Source of the DNA: Ligula intestinalis
Lineage: Eukaryota > Platyhelminthes > Cestoda > Diphyllobothriidea > Diphyllobothriidae
DNA: 64,000 bases
Assembly: GCA_036362985.1 (NCBI GenBank)
Contig: JAYGXS010000009.1
Location: forward strand, 17,125,800 to 17,189,799
Reading direction: 5' to 3'
The notes under the pieces were generated by a model. It made no database searches. It was not told the origin of the DNA and saw nothing but the letters and a program-made list of their open reading frames with translations. Each line of letters opens with the position of its first letter. The first letter of the stretch is position 1. A program made the translations under genes and the position numbers. Positions 1 to 11,400 of this stretch are shown piece after piece.

Positions 1-60
1 AGTGTCCCATGTCTTTGTCGGTAATGTCCTTCTGCCTATATCCTAGCCCCCCCCCCCCCC
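1..60 (+). repeat. SINE body/tail fragment
   Basis: The first about 50 bases (spelling GTCTTTGTCGGTAATG then CTGCCTATATCCTAG) match the body of the tRNA-headed SINE family seen more completely at 50850-51125, and closely match 59850-59875. It ends in a run of C at 47-60. The head would lie upstream of the window. Only a short stretch is available, so the call rests on similarity to other copies in the window. Confidence 0.5.
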
Positions 61-429
61 GCGGTGGAGGCTCAGCCGTAAGCACTGATTACCCTATACA
101 GTCTTCAAGTTGGATAGCGACCGTGAACCGCCACTATATGAGTTTGCTTGCCACCGTTGCATTGAGATTATTTTAGAGGATACAGCCTTTAACGAACAAT
201 TCTAGCAATTGCTAGGAGTCCGCCTGTACCCCAGTCTCCCCTCCCTTCCAAGGAAGAAACATTGGCAACTGCTCTATTCAAGTATTACGGCGTATGTGGG
301 AACTAACTCTCTACCAAGTCCTTATCTACTATAGCGAGCTAGAATACCCAATCGAGGACACACTCTTGATATTGGACGCTGGGATGTGCCAACGTTCCTG
401 CACCCTATTACCCAAAGTCTGATAACGAG

Positions 430-600
430 TACAAATAAAAATCGATAAGTGACAGGAGTGAGCGCTGATTCGCCACGTCAGCAATGACCATCTGGCCATG
501 CGCTGTTGGCATTGGATGATGCAGTGGCTTGTCTGTTCCCCGAACGGCGTCAGGCGAATAAAAGTATTGTCCCAGCGATCGAGTCGTCTTCTCGGTTAAC
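430..600 (-). mobile_element. Penelope-like element 3' fragment
   Basis: This stretch is homologous to two parts of the PLE locus at 27275-27925. Bases 430-545 match 27430-27545 (antisense of a conserved peptide containing GTDKPLHH and GQMVIADVANQ), and bases 548-592 match the end-repeat at 27860-27905 (CAGCGATCGAGTCGTC is shared exactly). It is a relic made of the region downstream of a GIY-YIG domain joined directly to the hammerhead-bearing end. No intact coding remains. Confidence 0.6.
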
Positions 601-2229
601 TGACATCTCAGCGCAAACGACATCTCTCCTTCGCCAGCACAGCGGGTTGTTGTCTGCCTACACAAACATCTGCGGTACATCACCGCAAGTTTGACTACCT
701 CATCTCCCATTTTCCGCCTCAACAACACTTACATCACGCCGGACCACGTCAAGTTGTATCTCTCTCAAGTGAGAGCGAAATGTAGCTCCTCTGCTGCATG
801 TGTGGGCCGAGCTGGTGACCATCACGATGCGCTAAGTGTTGTGGCTTGCAGGGTTACCAACTGAAGATTGCCCTTAGACCGCACAGTCATCCAGTGTATG
901 TTTTTGGGAACTGGGCAGCTGGTAGTCAGAAATTCGGGCCGCAATGGCTCTCTAACATCTGGAGTTTTATTATGGTGGGGGATGGGGGGGGCAGGTCGTC
1001 TAGGTGGTACACACGGGCTAGGACGTGCTATATTCTTCGTAGCCGCCGTAGTAAATTTGCTTTATTAATTACGCATAATTGTAATTTAGCCTACCTTAGA
1101 ATCTACCTGGCTGCAACTTCGTTACTCAGTTTACCTTAATACCTCTTAGTTTACGCAGTCCAGTCTCTTAGTTAGATTTGCTTAGCTTTTATAGTGTAGC
1201 AGGCCTAGTATAAGCTTTTAGCCTCTTGCAGTCTCAGCAACACTGTTGTCCTCTATTACCCTACTTTTAGTGCACGTAGGATGCATGTCTTCCTTCTGAA
1301 CCTCTAATACTGTTATAGGAATTGCTAAGCCTACATGACTAGTTTATTGTGGCGAAGTTTGCTTCCTAATAGACAGCTGATGCTCTGTAAATGTTGAGCA
1401 AAACCAGATACTGTAGATAGTCAAAACACGGCCCGGCAAAATACGATCCAGATTTCGCGTCCGCATATTTTCTAACAAAACGCAGCTGAAGGCTGATAGC
1501 TGAGATGCTTGACTGGCTATCGCAAGTATGCAATGACTTGTGCATTATTACAAAGGCTCTATTACTATCCAAAGGCTAGTCACTTTACCTCACGCAGGTC
1601 TGGAGTGCCTACTGGGTGTGACTTCCTAAAAAACCACACACAGGCCGTACTAAATTATGCTATTTACTGGCCTTACTAAGCATTATTACTAGATTTAGCA
1701 CTTTAGCGTAGGCACGTACTTCAAGCAGCAGGATCGTAGTCCGAGCCGAGTCAGAACGATTACAGCCTGATGGATAGATTTGCGAGGTTGGAAACCAAGG
1801 CAAACTCTGCTTCGCTCAAGGCCCCAAACATGTTTTTTCTCGGAATAGTTGAGATCTAGGTTCACAGCCCTAGCGTGGCTGAATCAGCGTCACCTCCGAC
1901 AAATGGTAGCGCCAGTGCTAGCACCACTTTCTGTTGAGATTAAGGGGATAGGAGCCTAGAACCGACTTTTATCAGCATCACTTCTGACTTACGATACAGT
2001 CATTAATAGTACCAACAAATACTATCCCTCAACTGCAGCCTAGTTAGTAGTATTAGAAATAGTTGTAGTGCTATTAGCAGTACCAGCTGTGGCGTCCTTG
2101 AGTCTGGCTAGACACCTCTTATAGGTCACCTTCTGTACCAACCTGTTGGTGCACGTAGTGTACTTCATCTAAATTGATGGTCAAACATACACACACATGT
2201 AATGCCTCAGCTGCGCTCATTCCTCACAG
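601..2229. other. No gene seen; probable intron
   Basis: I recognise no coding region here. Bases 1060-1250 are rich in short TTAG/TAGT-type words, similar in texture to 59170-59290. The stretch probably belongs to a long intron of the protease gene whose visible exons start at 8051, or to intergenic sequence. ORFs here are short and unlike any family I know. Confidence 0.4.
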
Positions 2230-3244
2230 TAAGCAACGGACTGATTCGGTCGGTAGGTAGGTGGGAATGGGAGTGGGAACCCAGAGCGAGGTCGACGGCT
2301 CGCTACACTATCCTCATTATAAACAATCTGGAAAAAACTCAAACTTCTCACGGTGGCTTTCAGGGTTGCCAACACTGACGAAATCATTCGAACCACGCAG
2401 TCCGCCTGCAATGTGTGCGTTTATATGGAATGACGGACTGCGAGTCAGACAGTGGTTTCTTTCTAATGTGACCTCCTGTGACACTCCCCCTCTCCGTGGT
2501 GTCCCCGAGCCAGGTGTGGCGGAAAGCCTAGGGACGGTTTCTTGCCACGTCAATCACCTGTGTCCTCTATCGCCTCCGGTCTTTTCGACTTGGTCATGGT
2601 ATCGGACCTAGGTAGAGGAGATGGAGAGAGAGAGAGTGTGTAGTAAATGAAGTCCGAATTTTTGTAGTACTCGAAACTAATAAATGCCCAATCCACTGCC
2701 CTTGTGCCACAATGCCGCGGGGCACACGAGGGAACTCGTTAGTACGATGGTGGAGCTTACTCTGACCTCTGTTTTTGCAGATCGGAACTATTTAGATTCT
2801 AGCCTCTAGTTATAATTATATGTGGTAAGAAAAAAACTATTGACTGCTCTATTCGTTTTGTGTGCAAACACCTCCGGCGAGTCCTCGTCTTAGGAAGGAG
2901 GGTCGGGCTGCAATGGCTCCATTTTGCTTGTTTTGCATACCAGTTTTACTAACTTGACATTCGAGCCGCCAATCCCCTTGTTTTGGGAAAACCTGGTGCA
3001 TTCTGCGTGGGTCAGTCGTGTGTAGCACGCGTAGACAAACCGTTTAAACGTGTCGATGTCAAGTCCAAGTAGATGGGGGGTGTGAGTGCAAGTTTAACAT
3101 CAATATAAACTAAATCACGCGCAAGTCCATGTCGCTATTGTGGGCTGCACGAACGAATCGTCGGTCGAAGTCGGTCAGTGCAAAACATTGCAACACTAGG
3201 CTGGGATCGTAACCAATCGCCGAAACGGCGCAAAATGTCCTTAT

Positions 3245-3613
3245 TCAACGACCTTGCGCCTTTGCAGCGAGCACCTTCTTGTACCTTTCGCACGCAGTAC
3301 AATTGGTCGCTTTAACCGACTGTGCCAAGGACACGCACACACTTACAGGCTGATTTCCAAGGTCGCCACTATCTCCACTATACACACGAGCGGCTGCGAA
3401 AAATCCCTTTGCTTGCTTCCACACATACCCCCATGAGGGACGCGCCGTTGTCGAAAACTCGCTGTGCGTACGTGCCGCGGTCAAGCCATTAACGGCTGTT
3501 GTCTGAGACAGTAGCTCGTGGTTCTGTGCAGAGTAAATTACGCGCTCGGCGTGAATGGCGCACAAGTTGGTGTCCTCACTTAAAACAATCTGACACGCTT
3601 GAGGCTGTCGCAC
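3245..3613 (-). other. Repeat-borne conserved ORF, copy 1
   Basis: A 122-codon open frame on the minus strand. Part of it is shared at the amino-acid level with the minus-strand frame at 4529-5032: RVIYSAQNHELLSQTTA here against RVIYYAQNHEPLSQTTA there, followed in both by a GLT.ARTHSE segment and a WKQ.KG segment. It ends in a Lys/Arg-rich tail with a CTACERYKK motif. Conservation of frame between repeat units may mean the repeat once encoded a protein, or may simply reflect recent duplication. I do not recognise the family. Confidence 0.25.
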
Positions 3614-3636
3614 GGTGCGCTAAAAGCCGTGGCTTG

Positions 3637-4005
3637 TGTTATAGCCCACTTAGTTCGGCGTCGCCAGTTGTTACAGCCCAGTACTTCGAACCCGACTAGT
3701 AGGCAGAAGAAGCCAAGAGCGCGGTTCCGATAGCAAGCCTTTATTCAGGACGGTACAGAGATAATGGAATGGAATCAGCGTGTCCACCACAGCCTAATAT
3801 AAGGCTTTCGCCCTTCTAGACTAATCCTGACCAATCGCATGCGAGGAGGATTCTGGCGTGCATGCTGATTCATGGTTCCCCACGCTGCGAGACGTTTCTA
3901 GGACACCTGCAGCGCACGTGTGCGCAAGCGTCACGTGCGCTCGGGGAGTGCGCGGCCGGCCTGCGGCCATGACTCAAATAGCGTGCACTTCTCTTCACCC
4001 TAACA
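3637..4005 (-). mobile_element. LTR retroelement relic (LTR + PBS + LTR end)
   Basis: Read on the minus strand this is an LTR (3669-4005) starting TGTTAG and ending TGTAACA. It has a TATA-like TATATTAGG and an AATAAA about 60 bases further on. Next come 21 bases (3648-3668) starting ACTGGCGACGCCG, placed where a primer binding site belongs and resembling a tRNA-Trp-type site. Eleven bases (3637-3647, GGGCTATAACA) follow that repeat the LTR terminus GGGCTGTAACA. GCTTG flanks both sides (3632-3636 and 4006-4010) as a 5-bp target duplication. The element is thus reduced to a near-solo LTR. A related LTR lies at 38487-38811. Confidence 0.8.
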
Positions 4006-4528
4006 GCTTGAAAGAGTGCCAGCTGACGTGTTAGCTCAGTACGTGCGGTCAGCACAGTATAGGTTTGTGCGGGGTGACCGACTGAGTGTCATGCTGCAAT
4101 GGTCAGCTCTTAATGTGGCCTTTATCGTACTCCCACGCAGCTGGAATCTAAGCCAGGTGTGACGGTACGCATAGGGTCTGCTTCGTCGCACAATCGCCCT
4201 CCTCCTCCTCCCCCGTGCGCGTGCTCCCATTTCCGGTCTCCTCGACTATGTTTTGACACTGAGCTCAGATGGGTGAGCGGGGTGAGAGTGCGATAGATAC
4301 CCTGCAAGTCTATCGTCAGTATAAACTAAATTGAACGTCAGTCAATGTCGCTGCTGTGAGCTACCGCATGGAATCGACGGTCAAAGTCGGTAATTACAGA
4401 ATAACCATAACACTAGACTGGCATTGTAACCAATCGCCGAAACGGCGCAACATGTCCTTATTCAACGACCTTGCGCCTTTGCAGCGAGCACCTCCTTGTA
4501 CTTTTAACACGCAATGCAATTGGTTGCT

Positions 4529-5032
4529 TTAACCGGCTGCGCCAAGGACACTTACATTCAGGCTTTCGAGGTTACCACCGTCGTAGTACACGCAAGCGGT
4601 TACAAAAACTCCCTTTACTTGCTTCCACATGCACACCGGTAAGGGAGGCGGCCGTTGTCGAAAACTTTCGCTGTGCGTACGTGCCCCGGTCAAACCATAA
4701 TTAGCTGTTGTCTGAGACAGTGGCTCGTGGTTCTGTGCGTAGTAAATTACGCGCTCGCCATGAATGGCGCGCAAATTTGGTGTCCTCGCCGTAAACAATC
4801 TGACACGCTTGAGACTATTGTAGGGTGCGCTAAAAGGTCTGGCTGGGAGGATTGCCAGCTGACAGGTTAGCTCAGTCCGCACGGTCAGCCCCCGGTATGG
4901 GTTTGTGCGGGGTGGCCGACTGACGAGCTGGGAGTCCGGCTGCAATGGCTCCTTCTCGAGGTGACTTCTGTGACACTTCCCGGTATCAGAGCCAGATGTA
5001 GCGGAAAGCCTAGGGGTAGTTTCTTCCCGCAT
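4529..5032 (-). other. Repeat-borne conserved ORF, copy 2
   Basis: A 167-codon open frame on the minus strand in the second repeat unit. Its middle third matches the frame at 3245-3613 (see there). The N-terminal part contains the segment LQPDSQLVSRPPRTNPY, which also appears in related sequence at 4036-4230. No domain is recognised. It could be a decayed transposon ORF or an accidental frame kept open by low divergence between units. Confidence 0.25.
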
Positions 5033-5349
5033 CAGTCATCTGCGTCCTCTTTTGATTCGTTCTTGACATCGGGCCCAAATGGGGAAGAGGAAGAGATTGT
5101 GGTAGATGCGACGCAAGTCTACTGACCCTATAAACTTATCCTTGCTGAAAACGAGTACGGTGGATATCTTTGGGATTGACGGCCAAACCATCAGCTACTA
5201 AGCCCCACGTAGCATGCCTTCCGTCCCATTTCACTAATTAGAACTTGCAGTTGTAGGCTTTGGTGGTTTAGGCCTGACCCGCCCCATGAAACGCTTTTCG
5301 AAATCCTGAAATACGTTTTCAATCAGGAACAATTACTTAAGTGAAGATG

Positions 5350-5442
5350 GCTAATTGGCCCCTTCCCCTGTAAATTTCGCTTGCTTTCGTTGACGGTTAA
5401 TTGGCCCCTACCCCGTTTAAATGTTGCTTGCTTTCGTTGACA
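5350..5442. repeat. Two-copy tandem repeat, about 46 bp
   Basis: TAATTGGCCCCT followed by CTTGCTTTCGTTGAC occurs twice back to back (around 5351-5396 and 5397-5441) with small differences. It lies immediately 5' of the hammerhead-like motif at 5452, so it may be part of the same PLE end repeat. Confidence 0.6.
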
Positions 5443-5451
5443 GTTTTATCG

Positions 5452-5485
5452 CTGAAGATGGACTCCCGCACGAGTTCGAAAGCTC
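5452..5485 (+). ncRNA. Hammerhead ribozyme motif (intact core)
   Basis: CTGAAGA, then T, then a 6-bp stem II (GGACTC with GAGTTC, loop CCGCAC), then GAA, then the self-complementary AGCT as helix III, then C as the predicted cleavage base. Flanks GTTTTAT (5443-5449) and ATAAGAC (5492-5498) can pair as an outer helix I. Hammerheads with very short helix III are known from the end repeats of Penelope-like elements. An eroded relative (CCGAGGA for CTGAAGA) lies near 11190-11235. Activity is not shown. Confidence 0.65.
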
Positions 5486-5489
5486 AGAC

Positions 5490-6690
5490 AAATAAGACTA
5501 CGATTCCGGTGATCGAAACTACTTCTTCTCAATCTATGCATATACCTGGGATGCGAACCTTTGCCTCAATTCATGAAGATGTTACGCCGTGCGACGCAAC
5601 CTCATGGCATTTCACATCTGCCAGGATGCCGACCTTTAAATGCATGTCTTTTCTGCCGCCTGCAAAAACCGCAATCGCATAAAAATGACTACTTAAGTAG
5701 CATTCGTTTTTTTTTCTGTTGATTTTCGACGCCCCCACAAATTCAATTGTATGTTATACCAAACATGTAAAAAACGTGTTTTCTTGTACTCACGTCATAG
5801 CGAATCGCGTCTTCTTCGCATCTTATACCCCAAAAAGTTGAGATCTTGGTTTTAACAAATTTACTAATGATTAGAATTTTTCAAGATTATGTTTTCAGAA
5901 TTCATTAAGGTTTATATAAAACACGAAAACTGTGCATTAGCCCGTTTTCTTTCATCTTTCTCTTTCCTTTTCACCTTCAGTCGAAAAAACTCTGAAGTCA
6001 AAACGAGAGTTGAAACGAGAGATGAAACGCGAGGTAATTTCCAATTTTCCATCCCCCCTTTTTACTGTCCTCATTGCGCACTCATCCTCCTCACTGTGTC
6101 TTTTGTGGGCTACTATGCGCCATATCTGTCCCTGAACGTATTTTGCCGATTAAGCGCGTGGAAACTTCCCTGGTCCCCAGTTTCAGGTTCTTTTCTCTTC
6201 TCATTTAACTCCGGTATTCGGTTGACTTAGAAATGCCAGCACAGTAGGCTATTTCCAATAGAGGGGACTATGTGACCAGTAGTATTTGGTAGTCTTCTGG
6301 GTTTATCGACTGATTCGGGGGCATTTGAGCCAAGTCGTCAGGATTTTCATCTTGTGTTCGCATTATGGCTCTTAACAATCTTTTGTCCTGGCACAGCAAT
6401 TGTTGTAGGGTGGTCTTGTGTAGGCGTTTAAGTAGTGGGTGTACTCGGAGCACTACAATCATCTGGACAAATCCCAACGTGTAGGTAAAAGGCAGCAGTC
6501 AGCAGAAGGAGAGTTTTGTTGTTCATGAAACCCTGAGATGATGTCCCAAGTAGCAGTGGCAACCGGCGAGGCCAAAGCTAGTGTTGCCTGCATCCACCCA
6601 GGCCTGAGAAACAGTGAGGGAGTGAGGCATTGGCGGCAGCCGCTTTAATAGGATTGCCGAGCCGGTGTAAGTGCTCTCCAGTTGATGCTA
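5490..6690. other. No gene seen
   Basis: No recognisable gene. A frame over 5401-5682 would antisense-read nothing known and overlaps the ribozyme motif. A frame at 5889-6230 is Phe/Ser-rich and unlike any domain I know. Probably intron or decayed repeat. Confidence 0.4.
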
Positions 6691-6696
6691 GTGGCA

Positions 6697-7240
6697 TTAT
6701 CCGAGTGGTGTCGTATGTGTTGGCACATGCTGTATCGAATAAGGGTGGGGAAGGGGACACACGTGCGTTCCCGAATGGAGTGTCTGCAGGTCAGCACGTC
6801 TGAAAGCGCTCACTGCAGTATTTGATGACGTTGGGGCAGCTGGCCTTGAACAAGAACGCCAGACACAGCAATGTTGGGCGTCGACTTCATGGTTAGTATC
6901 GACAAGGTGTGCGAGCATAGAGCTCGAGATCAATTTATTTTCACCTTTGCTTAACCAGGCCGGTACGTGTTCACGTACTCTCTTTTCCAGGCGCCTCGTT
7001 CGGCCCAATATATCGATACCGGACACCAGCTAACTTTTCCAAAGGCTTACGCCAGCAGATGCTCGTAACAGCTGAAGCAGTAGGTATACGGCTAGCAAAT
7101 TCAGTGCTGTGTTGTCAGAAGACGCTGACACAAGCCCTTACACTTCCATGGCCTACACCAACACCAGGTAGCGATAGCATTTCGACCCTACCAACTAGCG
7201 GCAGACTCCCAACCAGCATGCTGCGCAAACTGAAATAAAC
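6697..7240. mobile_element. PLE GIY-YIG fragment with inverted junction
   Basis: On the minus strand at about 6885-7005 the peptide GRTRRLEKRVREHVPAWLS, then HLVDTNHEVD, matches the GIY-YIG region of the PLE at 36346-37890 (GRTTGRLEKRLREHAPAWLS). The following bases 7030-7240 on the opposite (+) strand match the downstream part of the same PLE (37540-37760: LRQQ/LRQRV.ATAEAV, then the CGCAGTGGCCAAT block). The two halves therefore point in opposite directions and meet near 7020. The hammerhead-like motif at 7487 sits where the 3' end repeat of this copy would be. Confidence 0.7.
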
Positions 7241-7486
7241 CGCAGTGGCCAATCAGCGCCTATGTTAGACAGTTATTTATTTAGAAGAGTAATTGGCGAG
7301 CATCCGTATACTTTCAATAAATTATTATCAGGCCATTACATTTAGATGGGAGGGGGGGGGTAATGCGGGAAAAATAAATTGTTGGCAAATTACGTTCAGT
7401 GTTACAAGTTACAAGTTATTTATTTTTCTACGTATTCAAACATTAATTGTAATGTACGGCATCCATTTCCCCTGCAAATGTTTGGC

Positions 7487-7519
7487 CTGATGACGAGTTG
7501 CTGAAAACATATGTTTGCC
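7487..7519 (+). ncRNA. Hammerhead-like motif with 10-nt palindrome
   Basis: CTGATGA (7487-7493), a weak short stem II CGAGTTGCT, GAA (7503-7505), the perfect palindrome AACATATGTT (7506-7515), T as predicted cleavage base (7516), then GCC. GCC pairs with GGC just 5' of the core (7484-7486), and AAAC with GTTT beyond it. The layout matches the motifs at 37832 and 49558. Stem II is poor, so a monomer is unlikely to be active; the palindrome suggests dimer folding. Confidence 0.5.
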
Positions 7520-8050
7520 ATAAACTGACTTTTAACTTGTATTTAACTGATTCGGCGATTCCACTGGCTAGACAGCCGGACTCCCGTGAAGAGCGGAGGA
7601 GGATGGGCCGCGTAGGTTTAACGTCACAGATCACCTGCTTCAAGTGTCGTATTTTACTTGCTGATTAATCAGGTTAACTGTGCTCTTACTGGGCTGATCT
7701 TTGAGGTGCCTAACCGTAAACTTATTCAAAGATTGTATTGCGAACCTGTGTAAAGATATGCCTTCATTTGCTTTCTACATGGTTTCCCCACTGTAAGTAC
7801 CTAATCGAGCTGTTGATGAAGTAATGGCAAGTTAGTTTTCAGATCTGCGCTAGACGGGTGAGTGTGATAGATATGTCAGCCCCTCGATTTCGTTAACCTG
7901 GAACTGGCAGAAGCAGCGTGGGCAGCGGATTCTTTTTACCAAATACATAAATGCCTACTAAGTGCATTCCAGTAGGCGTAGTTTTTATTTGCAGATGTCT
8001 TCCATACCTCTCTTATCTGCTTCCGTTAACCTCTTCTTCTTCGTCTGCAG

Positions 8051-8498
8051 CGCAAAGCAAAAGCAAAGCAAGCGAAGCCGAAACGGAAAAACAAGTACAG
8101 CAAGTTCAAGGGTCAGCAGGACCAGGCAGACTCAGATTTTGGCGATATTGTTGACGTGGACACACCGCCCCCTGCGAATGAAGCCAGTGATGTCAAAGTT
8201 GACAGCGGGCAGCTCGTGCCGGAGGCTGAAGTAACAGCACCGGTGGCTTCAGCGGAGAGCTCGACAGATGATGCTGTGGTGCTTGATGCCAGCCCGTCAT
8301 CGTCAGCGAAGGAGCCGAAGACTGAAGAAGAAGAAGCGCCGGCGGCTACCACGGAGATGTTAGGCAAGGATTGCGAGGTCAGAAAGCGTCGCATTGAACT
8401 ACTGGCCGATGCGCAAAATGACATCACTGCTCAGGAAGTGGATGTGCCTGAGCTCAAGTCGCAACAATGTAATCCGGTCTCTCCCGTCGTTCAGGAAG
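8051..8498 (+). CDS. USP16/45-like, first visible exon
   Basis: Begins after a pyrimidine-rich tract and CTGCAG, codon phase 0, with RKAKAKQAKPKRKNK, matching the basic segment that precedes the acidic insertion in USP16-type proteins. The rest is Pro/Glu/Ser-rich and low in known motifs. It ends at the donor GAAG|GTTGGT, leaving one base of the next codon (phase 1). Confidence 0.8.
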
Positions 8499-11400
8499 GT
8501 TGGTTTCGTTTATTAGTTACACAATGGTGTCTACTGTTTTGTTGTAAGTAGCTATGGTTTGTGTATTACATCCACCAACAATGGGTCGCGCGGCCCTTCA
8601 TCTTTATGCCGAAATCCTAGTGGTTTTCTCTTCACTTCATTCTTTTTTCCAGATTTCGACTCCTCTTTCATCGTGCTGAGCTCTTCGTCCTCTGAGAGAG
8701 AAGGAGGAAGAGACGGAAGTGTCGGTGAGTGTAGATGAACCATTAACTCTTTGATCCATGTTTGATTTTCCCTAGCAGGAAGTGTCATACCTTTTGTTAA
8801 ACCCTTATCCTTCCTAATCGCCTAGGTTGCCTTCCTTATTTGTCTTTAATTGCCTTCCTTAGCCTGTTGAAATGGTTAGCCATTATGTCGCAGCAAGTGC
8901 TTAATTTTGTCGTAGCATTTTACAGTAGATGTAATAACTCATAAAATTAGTAACTGAAATCCTGAAACCTGTTATTGTTCAGAAATTATTACTTTTATGC
9001 ACTTTTTGTATTAATTATTATGCAAAATGGTCCGTAAATGTTTCAGTCATGAGAGGCTGCGGACTTATGCATTATCCGCCTTCTGTTCGTCTACAGCAAG
9101 CGCATTGCGTACACAATTACTACTTAAGTAGTGGGCTGTGCTGTCGGTTTAAGTGTCCTTCTAATTATGATTACGTTTTCTAGAAAAGTTTTATAAAATA
9201 TTGTTTCTAGTTGTCATTTGGTAGAAAGCAACGTTTTCTTCAAAAGTTTTTGCAAGACATTCTTGACTGGGTAATAATTTTGAAACAACCTTGCTGTTAT
9301 GCATGCATTCAGGGCGTCGAGACCACAGGCTGTATATTTTCCCTGTAAGGAAACTCCTGCCTTTATGTGGATTAAGGTTGATGTAGGGCCTCGTAGAATT
9401 TCGCTTTGAACGCACTGTACAAACAGCATTAATTAGTGTAAGGTTATGATGGCTCCTGAATGGGTAATTCGCCATTTTTACATGATTACAAATCATTTTT
9501 AAAACTACAAGATATTGCGAGTCCCGGGAGGCAGTTCAGAGGAAGGAGATGCGACCACTAGAACAAGAGTTTTATTGTCCTGACGTTTCGGATTCCGTCG
9601 TGAATCCTTAATTATAAGTACTGGTTTGGCAGATTTGTTTAGTTTGAGTTGATCCAGTTCTGAAAAACTCAAGGCGTTCGGCGAGATTTGAACCCACGTC
9701 ACATCTCCTTCTTCTGAACTATAGTATATCTTTTTCACCTATAAAATTTTCCATCATATGTGTACAACAAAATGTGGTTTTGTATTTTTTCTAGAAAAAA
9801 TACTTTAGCAGACATTTTTACTGAGTTTGGTTGGTGCAAGCCGACAGAACTAAAATTAGTCGGAGGATATTGCCGAAAAAATGCAGCGGAAACCGGAATG
9901 GCCATTTCTGGCTCATTAGCCGTCGTCAGCCAGACTCAAGTGGTGGCCGGCTGTCCTATCTGCCTACTTCCAACTGTTACGGCTGTCAGGGCCTCTGTTG
10001 AGATCCTAAGCAGAGCGGGACAGATGAGTTTCGTTACAGGCCAGGTGAATGTTCATCACTGCGAATAAAATTGTTGAAAAGGGAGCATCCTGGAGTGGCG
10101 TTCGTATCTTGGAAGTGTGCCTTAGCAGTACCCTCTAATCAAAACACATTTCATACTTCAGTTTAACGTTTCACGTATGTAGGCAGAGTGCAAGCTGCCT
10201 TCAAATTTGTAATGCACCAGCCAAAATCTTTCAGTAGACTTTCGTACTTTGGAAATAAGCTCGCATCTGATGAAGCACGAAATTTCGTGGGTATTCATTT
10301 TTGGAGAATAATCGAAAAAGAAGTGTTTCATTTCTTCTTGGTAACCTCTTTCATCAGAGCAGTGTGTTTTAGCTCGATTAAGGATTCTCCAGTAGTTGTG
10401 GCCATTTGGAAACACCTTTTTTACGATTTCAATCCCTTTTTTGCTTCATATTTTGCTTTATTTTGCCATCTGTTTGTTTCCTGTGCATTAGCGTTCACTG
10501 TGCTGCATCTTATGATGTCACTATTCCATCTAGGAGTCCTTCCCTTGCGTTCCGCGGATGAGGGCAGTGGGAATGTTGATGCAGGTATTAGCATCTGTCT
10601 TTCATATTTTTGCGAATTGAAGCAAATATGAATGTCAGGTTTATATAAAGACAAACAGGAATGCTCTTCGATCGTCAGGCGCAGGCATGCGTTAAGGGTG
10701 TGTCAAAACGACCGAGTGCATTGTTGTGGGACTAGCTATGCGAATCGCACAGTGGTGGAAGGCTTCCCTAGGCAGCAGGGTTCGGAAAGTCAAGGATGGA
10801 TATTGTCATATCGGACTAAGTGTATCGCGTCCCATGTCCTGACTTCCCTTCTAACTACACACATCAACATGAAAGCATGCTTGTATCACGCAGACACGAA
10901 CATAAGCTAGCTGTGTGATGGGTTAACGGATTAACTCAAGTTCCTACCGACACGCGAATTTAACTTGCCAGTCTCGAAGATAATCGCCTATGTCGGAAGC
11001 AGGAGAAGCTGAAAATTGATTGAAATCTAGGACCTTCAATGAGAACTCATTCCATCGACGGATTGATCTGGCGCCGGCATACAGACCCCTGCGCAGTCAA
11101 CGCCGTGCTGACATTACTTGTGTTTGAATAGCTCCTGCTAAGTATGACCGCTGCTCATTTTGTTGCTGCTTTTATCTCCGAGGATGGCTCCTGTACGATA
11201 TAGTTCGAAAGCTGCTTCCGACAGGCTTCTTGCCTGCTTATTTTGACCGCCTTGGATGGCTCTTAAGTGGGGACCTTCTTATGCCGTCCGACAATCAGGC
11301 GATATCTGGAATGCCTCGCAGACGTAACTCGCTGTCCGCTAACGCTGTAGAAAGTCACACTGATGCAAGCTTCTACGGTGGCATCGATTATCTTCTAGGT

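Larger units (their letters stand above)
2230..5150. repeat. Array of degenerate long direct repeats
   Basis: Several segments recur in the same order and orientation. The block around 3205-3640 (CGCCGAAACGGCGC, TTTGCAGCGAGCACC) recurs at 4430-4840. The block at 2460-2560 (GCGGAAAGCCTAGGG) recurs at 4960-5040. The block around 4010-4130 (CCAGCTGACGTGTTAGCTCAG, TGCTGCAATGG) recurs at 4855-4950, and a relative lies at 19870-20050. This indicates two to three old tandem units of roughly 0.8-1.2 kb, one of them interrupted by the LTR relic at 3637-4005. The element class is unknown. Confidence 0.6.

Noticed and set aside
8113..8427. 104-codon minus-strand Ser/Ala-rich frame
   Set aside because: Antisense shadow of the first visible USP exon.
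10268..10290. CTGATGAAGCACGAAATTTC as a hammerhead
   Set aside because: The five bases between the cores cannot form stem II, and no related copy supports it.
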